Positions 27,229-36,686 of a stretch of DNA of 64,000 nt are shown here, piece after piece. Source of the DNA: Thalassotalea sp. LPB0316 (GTDB taxonomy: Bacteria; Pseudomonadota; Gammaproteobacteria; Enterobacterales; Alteromonadaceae); the NCBI RefSeq assembly GCF_014898095.1, contig NZ_CP062946.1:1054001-1118000 (forward strand), read 5' to 3'. Every line of letters starts with the position of its first letter. Position 1 is the stretch's first letter. Below the pieces are notes generated by a model. That model saw only the letters and a list, made by a program, of their open reading frames with translations. It searched no databases and was not told where the DNA came from. A program made the position numbers and the translations under genes.

Positions 27229-27321
27229 GAAACTTTGGTTATACAACTAAAACGGCGGAAAATTTTATCAGTAATCTTTTCTATAGCGAATAGAAAACAA
27301 AGCCGACCAGTAATATTAATC

Positions 27322-27582
27322 TTATTTTATCAGGGCTTCTTTGGCCTGTTTGGTAAGTTGTTTAATCGCATACTCACGTTTTGCTGCACTAGATTTATCG
27401 GGGTGGCTTTCACTAAAAACGAGTTTTACCGGGCGTCGTGCACGGGTGTATTTTGCGCCTTTTTTATTATCGCCATTGTGCTCTTTTAATCGCCGAGTTA
27501 AATCAGTAGTAATACCGCCGTATAGGGAGTTGTCGGCGCATCGAACAAAATAAACGAACCAAGTTGGTTGTGAAATTTTCAT
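27322..27582 (-). CDS. GIY-YIG nuclease family protein
   Basis: 86-aa single-domain GIY-YIG protein. The core reads FVYFVRC followed by LYGGITTDLTRRLKEHN, with the R and the E of the catalytic region in KREYAIKQL. It matches the UPF0213 (YhbQ-like) group, small nucleases or structural relatives whose target is unknown. The motif has LYGGIT where relatives often have LYCGIT. It is divergent from the DUF2797 gene, 84 bases away. Confidence 0.88.
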   Translation of the reverse strand: MKISQPTWFVYFVRCADNSLYGGITTDLTRRLKEHNGDNKKGAKYTRARRPVKLVFSESHPDKSSAAKREYAIKQLTKQAKEALIK

Positions 27583-27666
27583 AGCAGTGAATGTGTTTAC
27601 AGGCTAGCTTAGCAGATGAATATTTCCTAAAATACCACATAATCAAAGACTAACTAAACATACAAT

Positions 27667-28500
27667 ATGATAGGACCAGGCCCAATCGCAAAAATGACTT
27701 CCCACCTTGATAACCAAGGAGGTGTGCAGTATCAATTGCCTATCGGTGATCAGTTGCTCTCTTTAAATGAGCTTATTGGCAAGCCTTTAACGCTTACTTT
27801 TCACAACAAAATAACCTGTAATCACTGTGGTAAGGCTACACGTAAAAGTTACTCACAGGGTTTCTGCTTTCCCTGTATGCAAAAACTGGCAAAGTGTGAC
27901 ATGTGTATTATGAAGCCAGAAACGTGTCATTTTGATCAGGGAACTTGTCGTGAGCCACAGTGGGGTGAGGCCAACTGCATGATAAAACATTATGTTTATT
28001 TAGCGAATACCTCAGGTTTAAAAGTTGGCATTACTCGACATACGCAAATTCCGACGCGCTGGATTGATCAGGGCGCGACTCAGGCGCTGCCGTTATTCGC
28101 GGTACATACTCGCCTGCAATCGGGATTGGTCGAAGTTGAGCTAGCCAAGCATATCGCTGACAAAACTAATTGGCGTGCTATGCTCAAAGGTGACGGTGAG
28201 GAAGTTGATTTAAAAGCCAAAGCAAAAGAGTTATTACCACTGATTAACGAGGCTATCGAAGCTTTACGCCGCAGATTTGGAGCGGATGCGATTGAATTAC
28301 TCGATGAACAACCGATCAGTTTATCTTTTCCTGTCGAGCAGTATTTAAACAAAATTAACTCATTCAATTTTGATAAAACCCCAACGGTTAAAGGGATTTT
28401 GCAGGGTATTAAAGGACAATACCTGATTTTTGATACGGGCGTTATTAATATGCGGAAGTTTACTTCTTATCACGTAAGTGCAGAAGTGATTGAAGACTGA
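27667..28500 (+). CDS. DUF2797 family zinc protein
   Basis: 277-aa protein of the DUF2797 family. A cysteine-rich N-terminal region (NHCGK, GFCFPCMQ, KCDMC, HFDQGTCREPQWGEANC) probably binds zinc. It is followed by HYVYLANTSGLKVGITR, which resembles a GIY-YIG core. Function unknown. The ATG at 27667 gives the full N-terminus; a later in-frame ATG (MTSHLDN) is possible. It lies divergently beside a separate GIY-YIG gene. Confidence 0.85.
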   Translation: MIGPGPIAKMTSHLDNQGGVQYQLPIGDQLLSLNELIGKPLTLTFHNKITCNHCGKATRKSYSQGFCFPCMQKLAKCDMCIMKPETCHFDQGTCREPQWGEANCMIKHYVYLANTSGLKVGITRHTQIPTRWIDQGATQALPLFAVHTRLQSGLVEVELAKHIADKTNWRAMLKGDGEEVDLKAKAKELLPLINEAIEALRRRFGADAIELLDEQPISLSFPVEQYLNKINSFNFDKTPTVKGILQGIKGQYLIFDTGVINMRKFTSYHVSAEVIED

Positions 28501-28596
28501 TTGATAATAGCTATACTTAAAACTGTTGATTAACCAAGTTATTGATTTGGTTTCTATCTAAATGATTAAACACGTAGACTTTTAGGGGTATGTTTA

Positions 28597-29439
28597 ATGG
28601 ATGCAAAGGCATATGCGGAACAAGCAAGCGAAATCTTTGTATTGTCTGATTCCTTTATCAGAATTAAAGATCTGATAGATGATGAGTCGTCGACAATCGA
28701 TGATATTGCTGATGTCATACTCCTTGACCCTGCATTATCGGCAACTGTGTTAAAGCTTGCCAACAGTTCATTTTTTAATTATCCAGGTAAAATCGATACC
28801 ATATCTAAAGCTGTTTTAGTGCTAGGTATCACAGAAGTGTACAACTTAGTGATCGCTCACTTTACGGCTAAAGCGTTTGAAAAAATTGATGCAGATGCTG
28901 AATATCTGACCCAGTTTTGGGAAAAAAGTGTCGACTGCGCTTTAATCATTAAACAATTAGCATTACAGCTTAATGTTCCTCGAGGCGAGCGTTTATTCAT
29001 ATTGGGGTTACTACACAACTTAGGTGAGTTGGTGGTTAAGCAAATATCCCCTGAAAAGATTGTTGATATTTATGAAGATTTGCAAATATACCCTTGGCTA
29101 CGAGAGCAAGAAACACTTAACTTTACGTTTGGTGAGTGCACCGCTCATCTACTACAGTGTTGGCAGTTGCCAATCAGTTTAATAGAGCCTATTAAGAAGC
29201 AAGATCAGCACAAAGACGATTACAGTATTAATGATGTTAACTTGTTGTATGTTGCTAAGCGCGTGATGGCCAAAAACACATATTTCCCCAACATGTTTTA
29301 CCAAGAAGTCGTCAACGAAGAGTTATACGAAGCGATGGGGTTAGATAAATCGGCGTTTGATGAAGCGCTGAAAGTATGTGATTTGGAGCGTTTTGATGTA
29401 TTAGCGATACTCAACCCGGGTGCAGCAATGATTTACTAA
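28597..29439 (+). CDS. HDOD domain protein (copy 2)
   Basis: 280-aa paralogue of the protein at 20427. Shared elements include the start MDAKAYAEQAS, an EDESS-like DDESS, LDPALSATVLKLANSSFF, IDTISKAVLVLG and RLFILGLLHNLGELV. A GGGG ribosome site (TAGGGGTATG) precedes the ATG. No second domain is seen. The two copies differ clearly in sequence, so the duplication is old. The role is probably in signalling. Confidence 0.87.
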   Translation: MDAKAYAEQASEIFVLSDSFIRIKDLIDDESSTIDDIADVILLDPALSATVLKLANSSFFNYPGKIDTISKAVLVLGITEVYNLVIAHFTAKAFEKIDADAEYLTQFWEKSVDCALIIKQLALQLNVPRGERLFILGLLHNLGELVVKQISPEKIVDIYEDLQIYPWLREQETLNFTFGECTAHLLQCWQLPISLIEPIKKQDQHKDDYSINDVNLLYVAKRVMAKNTYFPNMFYQEVVNEELYEAMGLDKSAFDEALKVCDLERFDVLAILNPGAAMIY

Positions 29440-29487
29440 TAAACCCCGGTTCGGGTTACCCCAATTGAAATAAATTTTTTTCTAGTT

Positions 29488-29512
29488 AAGGCAGCATGTA
29501 GCTGCCTTTTTT
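29488..29512 (+). terminator. Intrinsic terminator after HDOD copy 2
   Basis: Stem AAGGCAGC / GCTGCCTT with loop ATGTA and a run of T. Confidence 0.85.
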
Positions 29513-29546
29513 ATGCCTAAAGTTTGTGCAACCAGGCTTTTTGATA

Positions 29547-29561
29547 GCACCAACATGGTGC
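29547..29561. promoter_or_regulatory. NtrC-type binding site
   Basis: GCACCA-ACA-TGGTGC is a perfect dyad matching the core of the NtrC consensus (TGCACCA-N3-TGGTGCA). It lies about 65-78 bases upstream of the sigma-54 promoter of glnK. Confidence 0.7.
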
Positions 29562-29624
29562 GTAGTCAGTGGTTTTATATTGTTTTGTTTGTTTAACTTA
29601 TTGTTTTTAAATGTTTTTAATATC

Positions 29625-29640
29625 TGGCACAGGGTTTGTA
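29625..29640 (+). promoter_or_regulatory. Sigma-54 promoter of glnK-amtB
   Basis: TGGCACAGGGTTTGTA has the -24/-12 layout (consensus TGGCACG-N4-TTGCW), with 14 of the usual positions kept apart from G to A and C to T. It ends 35 bases before the glnK ATG. Together with the NtrC-type dyad it indicates nitrogen-starvation control. Confidence 0.78.
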
Positions 29641-29651
29641 ACAGGATATAA

Positions 29652-30014
<363 letters not shown>

Positions 30015-30028
30015 CAATAAGGGGATTA

Positions 30029-31276
30029 ATGATGGAAGAGTTAGCAACAGTATCAACCACGGTGACGGAGCTTCGTTTCGCCCTAGATACGTTTTACTTT
30101 TTAATTTCGGGTGCACTTGTTATGTGGATGGCAGCAGGTTTTGCCATGTTAGAAGCAGGCTTAGTGCGCTCTAAGAACACCACAGAAATATTAACTAAAA
30201 ATATTTGTTTATACTCAATTGCTTGTGTCATGTTCTTACTTGTTGGTTACAACATCATGTACGTAGATAACGCAGAAGGCGGTATTATTCCTAGCCTTGG
30301 TGCGTTAATCGGCACGCAGGCAGCAGATGCAGATCACTCACTAGAATCAGATTTCTTCTTCCAAGTAGTATTCGTTGCAACTGCTATGTCAATTGTTTCT
30401 GGCGCCGTAGCTGAGCGCATGAAGTTATGGGCATTCTTAGTATTTACTGTCGTATTAACTGGTTTTATTTACCCGTTAGAAGGCTACTGGACTTGGGGTG
30501 GCGGTTTCCTTTCAGAAGCTGGTTTTAGTGACTTTGCCGGTTCTGGTATTGTGCACATGGCGGGTGCCGCTGCAGCACTAGCTGGTGTATTGCTACTAGG
30601 TGCTCGTAAAGGTAAATACGGTGCAAACGGTCAAGTGTTCCCAATTCCTGGATCAAATATGCCATTGGCAACTTTAGGTACATTCATTTTATGGATGGGT
30701 TGGTTCGGCTTTAACGGTGGCTCTCAGTTAATGGTGTCTGACGCTGAAAACGCTACTGCTGTTGGTAAAATTTTCTTAAACACAAATGCAGCGGCAGCAG
30801 CAGGTGCAGTAGCAGCATTATTACTAAACAAAGCGGTTTGGGGTAAAGCTGACTTAACCATGATCTTAAACGGTGCTTTAGCGGGCTTGGTTGCGATTAC
30901 TGCAGACCCACTTTCACCATCACCATTATTTGCCTCATTAATTGGCGCATTAGCTGGTGTATTAGTTGTATTCTCTATTGTTGGCTTTGACAAAGTGAAG
31001 ATTGACGATCCAGTAGGTGCTATTTCTGTTCACGGTGTTGTAGGTTTCTTCGGTGTGATGATCGTACCATTTAGCAATGCAGACGCTAGTTTTGGTAGCC
31101 AATTATACGGCGCATTAGTTATCTTCGGTTGGGTATTTGTCGCAAGCTTAGTCGTTTGGACTATCTTGAAGAAAACTATGGGGATTCGCGTTAGCGATGA
31201 AGATGAATACAACGGTGTTGATAAGTCAGACTGTGGTATTGAAGCTTACCCAGAGTTCGTATCGGTTAACAGTTAA
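30029..31276 (+). CDS. amtB: Ammonium transporter
   Basis: 415-aa Amt-family channel with about eleven transmembrane spans. Signatures include AGFAMLEAGLVRSKN in the first part, GSGIVHMAGAAAALAGVLLLGARKGKYG and the pore histidine in VHGVVGFFG. An AAGGGG ribosome site precedes the ATG. Co-transcribed with glnK, which gates it. It carries two adjacent start methionines; the first was used. A strong terminator ends the operon. Confidence 0.96.
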   Translation: MMEELATVSTTVTELRFALDTFYFLISGALVMWMAAGFAMLEAGLVRSKNTTEILTKNICLYSIACVMFLLVGYNIMYVDNAEGGIIPSLGALIGTQAADADHSLESDFFFQVVFVATAMSIVSGAVAERMKLWAFLVFTVVLTGFIYPLEGYWTWGGGFLSEAGFSDFAGSGIVHMAGAAAALAGVLLLGARKGKYGANGQVFPIPGSNMPLATLGTFILWMGWFGFNGGSQLMVSDAENATAVGKIFLNTNAAAAAGAVAALLLNKAVWGKADLTMILNGALAGLVAITADPLSPSPLFASLIGALAGVLVVFSIVGFDKVKIDDPVGAISVHGVVGFFGVMIVPFSNADASFGSQLYGALVIFGWVFVASLVVWTILKKTMGIRVSDEDEYNGVDKSDCGIEAYPEFVSVNS

Positions 31277-31293
31277 TTACCAACTCTTTAATA

Positions 31294-31318
31294 AAAAGCG
31301 ACTTAGGTCGCTTTTTTT
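31294..31318 (+). terminator. Intrinsic terminator after amtB
   Basis: Stem AAAGCGAC / GTCGCTTT with loop TTAG and a long T run. Confidence 0.9.
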
Positions 31319-31415
31319 GTTACTACTCGAGGAAAAAATCAACACCGCTAGTGTCAAGAAACTAAATATGTGTAAAATAACTCGTTATTGGATTGTCTTA
31401 ATTTAGGTTTAGAGC

Positions 31416-32336
31416 ATGGCAAGAGAGCAATTTGGAATTTGTGCGGAGCCAAGTTTACATGGCTATTATTTACTATTTAATGTTGTCGACGATGATAACG
31501 CCTACTTGAGACAAGCGCTTAGCCGGATGCCTGAGTTATTCGACAATTATGCCGACCGTTTTTCCGAGGCTAATTTAACTGGCGTAATCGCTATTGGTTC
31601 TGGTTATTGGGATGAATTACACCCAGAGGCGAGGCCAAATCAATTGACTAGCTTTCCTAGTATGGACAACGAAGATCGCATTGCGCCGTCAACCAGTTTT
31701 GACTTATATATTGAGATTCGCAGTGATCGCGCCGATGTCAATCATATTGTCAGTAGTAAAGTGTGCGAACTCCTTGGTTCAAGTGTTGAGTTGATTGAAC
31801 AAGTTCGTGGCTTTAGATTTCTCGATGGTCGTGATTTAACTGGCTTTGTTGACGGCACTGAAAACCCTAAAGGCTTCCATCGTCGCGAGGTTGCTCTGGT
31901 GAGTAATGAGCAAGATGAAACATTTGCCGGCGGCAGCTATCTGCATATTCAGCGCTATCGTCATAATATGAAACTATGGCAAACCATTGAGACGAAAGAG
32001 CAAGAAGATGTCATTGGTCGAACCAAAATGGATAACATTGAACACACGGCAGATGAAATTCATCCTTGTGCCCATATCAAACGCGTCAACCTTAAAGATG
32101 ACGAGGGCAAAAGCATGGAAATATTGCGTCAAAGCATGCCTTATGGTGATATGAAGGTCCAAGGCTTGTTCTTTGTTTCTTATTGCAATAACCCAAACCA
32201 CTTTAAACTGATGTTAGAAAAAATGGTTCACTGTGATGGGGAAGGGCACTTCGATCACTTATTGCAATTTACGCAAGCAGAAACTGGCTGTGCTTTTTTT
32301 GCGCCTAGTTTGAACTTTTTAAAATCACTGGCTTAA
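31416..32336 (+). CDS. Dyp-type haem peroxidase
   Basis: 306-aa dye-decolourising peroxidase of the YfeX-like bacterial group. The family motif GFVDGTENP (about residues 147-155) supplies the distal Asp, and the proximal haem His is expected in HPCAHIKRV. No Tat or Sec signal is visible, so it is probably cytoplasmic or encapsulin cargo; no encapsulin gene is nearby. The ribosome site is weak. A long hairpin follows before argR. Confidence 0.93.
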   Translation: MAREQFGICAEPSLHGYYLLFNVVDDDNAYLRQALSRMPELFDNYADRFSEANLTGVIAIGSGYWDELHPEARPNQLTSFPSMDNEDRIAPSTSFDLYIEIRSDRADVNHIVSSKVCELLGSSVELIEQVRGFRFLDGRDLTGFVDGTENPKGFHRREVALVSNEQDETFAGGSYLHIQRYRHNMKLWQTIETKEQEDVIGRTKMDNIEHTADEIHPCAHIKRVNLKDDEGKSMEILRQSMPYGDMKVQGLFFVSYCNNPNHFKLMLEKMVHCDGEGHFDHLLQFTQAETGCAFFAPSLNFLKSLA

Positions 32337-32364
32337 AATCTGTCTGTATCTCTTAAAGAATAAC

Positions 32365-32399
32365 CTGACTTAACGACTGAAATTGGGTCGTTAAGTCAG
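32365..32399. terminator. Hairpin between the Dyp peroxidase and argR (convergent)
   Basis: Perfect 13-base arms CTGACTTAACGAC / GTCGTTAAGTCAG with a 9-base loop. The T run after it is short in either direction, so a bidirectional terminator is likely but not certain. Confidence 0.6.
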
Positions 32400-32410
32400 A
32401 TGATTTTTAT

Positions 32411-32884
32411 CTAAGATAAGTTTTTAGAGAATAACTCTTCTAATTTAGTGATGGTATTTGAAATCTCACTGACATCGGTAGGTGCGATAAAAATCGTATC
32501 ATCACCGGCTATAGTACCTAGTACACCATCACGTTTACTCAAGCTGTCTAATAATCTTGCAATTAATTGTGCTGCGCCAGGGCTTGTGCGAATAATGATC
32601 ATAACGTTGTTGTGTTCAATATCGAGCACTAATTGTTTTAGCGGGCTTTTTGCCGTAGGTACACCGAGTTCAGCAGGTAAACAATAAACCATTTCTTGGC
32701 GTGCGTTACGTGTGCGCACCGCACCAAACTTACTTAACATCCTAGACACTTTTGATTGGCTGATATTATCAAAGCCCTGTGACTTTAACGCATCGACAAT
32801 ATCGCTTTGAGAGCCAAACTGCTCCTGCTTTAATAACTCTTTAAATGCTTGCACTAAGGCTTCTTGTTTTTGTTGAACTGTCAT
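32411..32884 (-). CDS. argR: Arginine repressor
   Basis: 157-aa ArgR. The N-terminal winged helix contains the [19 protein letters not shown] region, and the C-terminal arginine-binding oligomerisation domain contains the [11 protein letters not shown] signature. It represses arginine synthesis genes when arginine is plentiful. The ATG at 32884 is chosen because ArgR starts at this point; the open frame reaches 53 codons further but that part does not look like ArgR. Divergent from mdh, the usual arrangement in Vibrio and Shewanella. Confidence 0.95.
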   Translation of the reverse strand: MTVQQKQEALVQAFKELLKQEQFGSQSDIVDALKSQGFDNISQSKVSRMLSKFGAVRTRNARQEMVYCLPAELGVPTAKSPLKQLVLDIEHNNVMIIIRTSPGAAQLIARLLDSLSKRDGVLGTIAGDDTIFIAPTDVSEISNTITKLEELFSKNLS

Positions 32885-33082
32885 GATTTTTTTCTGTGTT
32901 TTGTCATACCAAAGTCTTATGGGGTATTTAGCCATATTACGGTATCTTTTGCCAGTAAAAGCCATGTTGTAAACAAACAAACGACTTTCATAAAGCGCAT
33001 TATTGATTGTTTTTTCGTGGTATATACTATATCTTTTGTGCACGAAAATTTTACGTAAATACTCAAATTTTGGAGAGTCCCA

Positions 33083-34018
33083 ATGAAAGTAGCTGTTTTA
33101 GGCGCAGCTGGCGGTATCGGCCAAGCGTTATCTTTACTATTAAAAACTCAATTACCAGCTGGCTCAGACTTAGCGTTATATGACGTTGCTCCTGTAGTTC
33201 CTGGTGTAGCAGTAGATTTAAGCCACATCCCAACGGCGGTTAACGTGAAAGGTTACGGTGCTGACGATTTAGCGCCTGCACTAGACGGCGCTGACATTGT
33301 AATTATCCCTGCTGGTATGCCGCGTAAGCCTGGTATGGATCGCGCTGACTTATTCAATGTTAACGCTGGTATCATTAAAACATTAGCTGAAGGCATTGTA
33401 GCTAACTGTCCTAAAGCGTTAGTTGGTGTTATCACTAACCCAGTAAACGGCACTGTACCAATCGTGGCTGAAGTATTCAAAAAAGCAGGTACATACGAAG
33501 CGAACCGCGTATTTGGTGTAACAACACTTGACGTTATCCGCTCTGAAGCTTTCATTGCTGAATTAAAAGGTGTTGACGTAGCATCAGTTAAAGTTCCTGT
33601 TATTGGTGGTCACTCAGGTACTACGATTTTACCTCTTCTTTCACAAGTTGAAGGTGTTGAGTTTACAGAAGAAGAAGTTGCTGCATTAACCCCGCGTATC
33701 CAAAATGCGGGTACTGAAGTTGTAAATGCAAAAGCTGGTGGCGGTTCTGCTACTTTATCAATGGGTGCTGCTGCTGCACGTTTCACTATGTCTTTAATCA
33801 AAGGCTTACAAGGTGAAGACGTTGTTGATTACGCATACGTAGCTGTTGAAAATGGCGATGCTGAGTACTTCGCTCACCCAGTGCGTTTAGGTAAAAACGG
33901 CGTTGAAGAAATCTTATCTTACGGTGAGTTAAGCGCGTTTGAGCAAAAAGCGAAAGAAGACATGCTTGCTACATTAAACAAAGACATCCAAGAAGGCGTT
34001 GATTTTATCAACGGCTAA
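33083..34018 (+). CDS. mdh: Malate dehydrogenase
   Basis: 311-aa NAD-dependent malate dehydrogenase of the TCA cycle. The NAD-binding loop is GAAGGIGQA, the substrate arginines lie in [13 protein letters not shown], and the catalytic His is in GGHSG. Length and sequence match the enteric-type enzyme. A TGGAGAG ribosome site precedes the ATG. Its promoter lies in the roughly 200-base gap shared with argR, where AT-rich boxes are seen but no clear ARG box. Confidence 0.96.
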   Translation: MKVAVLGAAGGIGQALSLLLKTQLPAGSDLALYDVAPVVPGVAVDLSHIPTAVNVKGYGADDLAPALDGADIVIIPAGMPRKPGMDRADLFNVNAGIIKTLAEGIVANCPKALVGVITNPVNGTVPIVAEVFKKAGTYEANRVFGVTTLDVIRSEAFIAELKGVDVASVKVPVIGGHSGTTILPLLSQVEGVEFTEEEVAALTPRIQNAGTEVVNAKAGGGSATLSMGAAAARFTMSLIKGLQGEDVVDYAYVAVENGDAEYFAHPVRLGKNGVEEILSYGELSAFEQKAKEDMLATLNKDIQEGVDFING

Positions 34019-34034
34019 TCTTGCCAAGTCGATG

Positions 34035-34060
34035 AAAAAGCCGCAATAGCGGCTTTTTTT
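34035..34060 (+). terminator. Intrinsic terminator after mdh
   Basis: Stem AAAAAGCCGC / GCGGCTTTTT with loop AATA and a T run. Confidence 0.9.
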
Positions 34061-34138
34061 ATGCCTGATTGTCAGCCTTAGACTGCTTGTCAATTAAGTG
34101 CTAATCTAGCCAGAGGTGTGAAACATTAAGGGACTAAG

Positions 34139-35095
34139 ATGGCAAAGTACATAAACTTTATTTTGGCGGCGATTGTGGTATTGCTTGGCTATAGCAATTA
34201 TCAGCAAGGCAACAAGATTGCCGAGCTCTATGAAAAAAATGCATCGCTCAATGCGCAACTCAATCAACAAGTGACCAACGAAGGTCCAGGGCAAACATCT
34301 GGCCACAATTTGGCAACGGCGTTAACTCAGCAAAATACTCATGCAACTCATGACAATTCATCATCAACAGTTGAACCTGATAGTGCGACAGGGTTAACGG
34401 ATTCATCAGAGTACCAAGACGCCGATAATAGCTCGGTAGCCGAACTTGCGGCGTCTGATGAAGTAAAAGAGGTGATGCAATCAGACTACATGAAGCAACA
34501 AATTAAGTATCAATTGAAAAACCAGTTACCGCCGCTTTATGACGAATTATTTGAGCAGTTACAATTAGATGATGAGCAGCGTAAATTACTACTCGATCTA
34601 CTCGTTGAAGACAAATTTGAAGCGACTCAATTTGCGATGGCATTCGCATATAACCGTGGAGAAGCTCTTGAGAACATTGAAGAGTATCAATCAAGTGATG
34701 AATATAAGCAAAACGTCGAAGCGTTAATCGGCACCGATGGCATGAGTGTGTTAACTCAATATGAAGAAACGTTACCCGTTAGACAAGAAATGATGATGCT
34801 TAACGCACAGATGCCGGCTGACCAGTCGCTTTCCAAAGCGCAAATCTCAATGATGATTGATTCGGTCAGCCAAGTAAGAAAGTCTGACACCTTTCAAGAT
34901 AACAAAACCATGATGGCACTCGTCAAAGAAGGTAATATCGAAGAGGCTCGGATGATGCTTCTAGAAAAGCAACAGGCGACACTTGAGCAATCTGCCAATA
35001 TTTTATCGGCGCACCAACAGGCGAGCTATCAAAGCTACCTTGATCAACAGCTTGAAATGCAACTTGTTAGCTTGAAAATGATGGTTAAGATGTAG
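34139..35095 (+). CDS. Membrane-anchored protein of unknown function
   Basis: 318-aa protein. An N-terminal signal anchor (INFILAAIVVLLGYSNY, about residues 5-21) is followed by a low-complexity stretch rich in Ser, Asn, Gln and Thr (about 40-110). The rest is helical and acidic, with DDEQRKLLLDLLVEDKFE and repeated Met-Met pairs (EEARMMLLEKQQ, LKMMVKM). No cysteine is present. I recognise no family. It lies between mdh and ispB and has its own ribosome site (GGGACTAAG). Probably faces the periplasm. Confidence 0.7.
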   Translation: MAKYINFILAAIVVLLGYSNYQQGNKIAELYEKNASLNAQLNQQVTNEGPGQTSGHNLATALTQQNTHATHDNSSSTVEPDSATGLTDSSEYQDADNSSVAELAASDEVKEVMQSDYMKQQIKYQLKNQLPPLYDELFEQLQLDDEQRKLLLDLLVEDKFEATQFAMAFAYNRGEALENIEEYQSSDEYKQNVEALIGTDGMSVLTQYEETLPVRQEMMMLNAQMPADQSLSKAQISMMIDSVSQVRKSDTFQDNKTMMALVKEGNIEEARMMLLEKQQATLEQSANILSAHQQASYQSYLDQQLEMQLVSLKMMVKM

Positions 35096-35120
35096 AGGTT
35101 AACAGCTGAAATAGACTCAT

Positions 35121-35145
35121 AAGGGGCATCAAATCAATGCCCCTT
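35121..35145. terminator. Bidirectional hairpin between the unknown membrane protein and ispB
   Basis: Stem AAGGGGCAT / ATGCCCCTT with a 7-base loop, followed by TTTATT on one side. It lies between two convergent genes. Confidence 0.75.
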
Positions 35146-35161
35146 GTTTATTAATCTCTAT

Positions 35162-36133
35162 TTAAGCTGAGCGGTTTGCTGCGATATGCGCTAACGCGAT
35201 TAAGGCTTGTTTGTGCTCAGAGTCAGGCAAAATATCAAGGGCTTTAATCGCTCTATCAGCTTCTATTTCTGCTTGCTTTTGGGTATAGGCTAATGAACCT
35301 GTTTCAGCCATGGCAGCTAAAATTTCATCTAAATGGTCCATGCCTGTGCAATGTTCGATGGCATCGGCAATGAGTTGCTTTTGTTGTGCATTACCATTTG
35401 CCATGGCGTATAACAGGGGTAATGTCGGTTTGCCTTCGGCTAAATCATCACCAACATTTTTACCCATTTCTTTGGCGTCTGCGGTGTAATCCATAATGTC
35501 GTCAACTAATTGAAAAGCGGTGCCTAAATGTTTACCGTAATCAGCCATAGCATTTTCGACAGCTTCGCTTTGATTCGAAACAACCGCTGCTAATCGGGTG
35601 GCAGCTTCAAATAACTTGGCCGTTTTGCAATAAATCACTTCCATGTAACTGGCTTCAGTAGTAGAAGGATCGTTACAGTTCATTAATTGTAATACTTCAC
35701 CTTCTGCAACGATATTAGTGGCATCTGAAAGGATCTTCATGATCTTCATGTTATCAAGGCCAACCATCATCTGAAATGAACGGGTATAAAGGAAGTCGCC
35801 AACCAGTACACTGGCGCTATTGCCAAATAAGGCATTAGCGGTTTCTTTACCTCGGCGCATCATAGATTCATCAACCACGTCATCGTGTAACAAGGTGGCG
35901 GTGTGAATAAATTCAATGATCGCGGCGATCGAAATATGATCCTTTCCTTGGTATTCGAGTGCACGTGCAGCCAAAACAGACAACATTGGACGCATACGCT
36001 TGCCACCTGAATTAACAATATAAATTCCCAATTGGTTAATTAAGGCAACATCAGATTGAAGTTGTTGGTAAATGAGATCGTTAACACTTGACATGTCATC
36101 TTGGGCAAGTGCTTGTATTTGTTTAATTTCCAT
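35162..36133 (-). CDS. ispB: Octaprenyl diphosphate synthase
   Basis: 323-aa trans-prenyltransferase that makes the isoprenoid side chain of ubiquinone and menaquinone. The first Asp-rich motif DDVVDE is at about residues 84-89, followed by MRRG; the second, DDIMDY, is near residue 215. GGKRMRPML near the N-terminus binds the allylic/isopentenyl substrate. It is divergent from rplU, as in most gammaproteobacteria. Confidence 0.95.
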   Translation of the reverse strand: MEIKQIQALAQDDMSSVNDLIYQQLQSDVALINQLGIYIVNSGGKRMRPMLSVLAARALEYQGKDHISIAAIIEFIHTATLLHDDVVDESMMRRGKETANALFGNSASVLVGDFLYTRSFQMMVGLDNMKIMKILSDATNIVAEGEVLQLMNCNDPSTTEASYMEVIYCKTAKLFEAATRLAAVVSNQSEAVENAMADYGKHLGTAFQLVDDIMDYTADAKEMGKNVGDDLAEGKPTLPLLYAMANGNAQQKQLIADAIEHCTGMDHLDEILAAMAETGSLAYTQKQAEIEADRAIKALDILPDSEHKQALIALAHIAANRSA

Positions 36134-36261
36134 TCCAGGTGATCGCGCTTTAAAACAGCAAAGTTGAGCAGATTATATCGGCCAAGTTTACACGAAAAAT
36201 CAACTAAAAGAACCGTTCAAATCACCTGATAAAAAAAATACAGAAAACATGAGATTTATAC

Positions 36262-36290
36262 TTGCGATCATTGAATCCTTCGCGTAGAAT
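36262..36290 (+). promoter_or_regulatory. Promoter of rplU-rpmA
   Basis: TTGCGA (36262-36267) and TAGAAT (36285-36290) are 17 bases apart, 67 bases before the rplU ATG. A GC-rich discriminator (TCGCGCCC) follows, typical of ribosomal promoters under stringent control. Confidence 0.7.
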
Positions 36291-36356
36291 TCGCGCCCTA
36301 TATTTTTAAATTTAAAGCGTCTTATTTGTACAAGAAAGACGCAGTACGGAGTAGCT

Positions 36357-36668
36357 ATGTACGCGGTATTCCAAAGTGGTGGTAAACAGCACCGTGTGAC
36401 TGAAGGCCAAGTTGTTCGCTTAGAAAAGTTAGAACTTGAAGTTGGTTCATCAGTAGATTTCGATAACGTTTTAATGATCGCTGACGGCGAGAACATCAAT
36501 GTAGGCGCGCCTTACATTGCTGGCGGTAAAGTAACAGCTGAAGTTGTTGCTCAAGGTCGTGCAGACAAAGTTAAAATCGTTAAATTCAAACGTCGTAAGC
36601 ATTCACGCAAACAAGCGGGCCATCGCCAATGGTTCACTGAAGTGAAGATTACTGGTATTAACGGCTAA
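36357..36668 (+). CDS. rplU: 50S ribosomal protein L21
   Basis: 103-aa L21, a component of the large ribosomal subunit. The start [14 protein letters not shown] and the basic C-terminal [16 protein letters not shown] are diagnostic. It is followed 18 bases later by rpmA in the standard rplU-rpmA operon. Confidence 0.98.
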   Translation: MYAVFQSGGKQHRVTEGQVVRLEKLELEVGSSVDFDNVLMIADGENINVGAPYIAGGKVTAEVVAQGRADKVKIVKFKRRKHSRKQAGHRQWFTEVKITGING

Positions 36669-36686
36669 TTTTAGGAGCATTTAAAG

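Noticed and set aside
31416..32336. Encapsulin cargo system with the Dyp peroxidase
   Set aside because: No encapsulin gene is adjacent and I cannot recognise a cargo-loading tail at the C-terminus.
32885..33082. ARG boxes in the argR-mdh gap
   Set aside because: AT-rich sequences are present but none matches the TGAAT-N4-ATTCA pattern closely enough to report.
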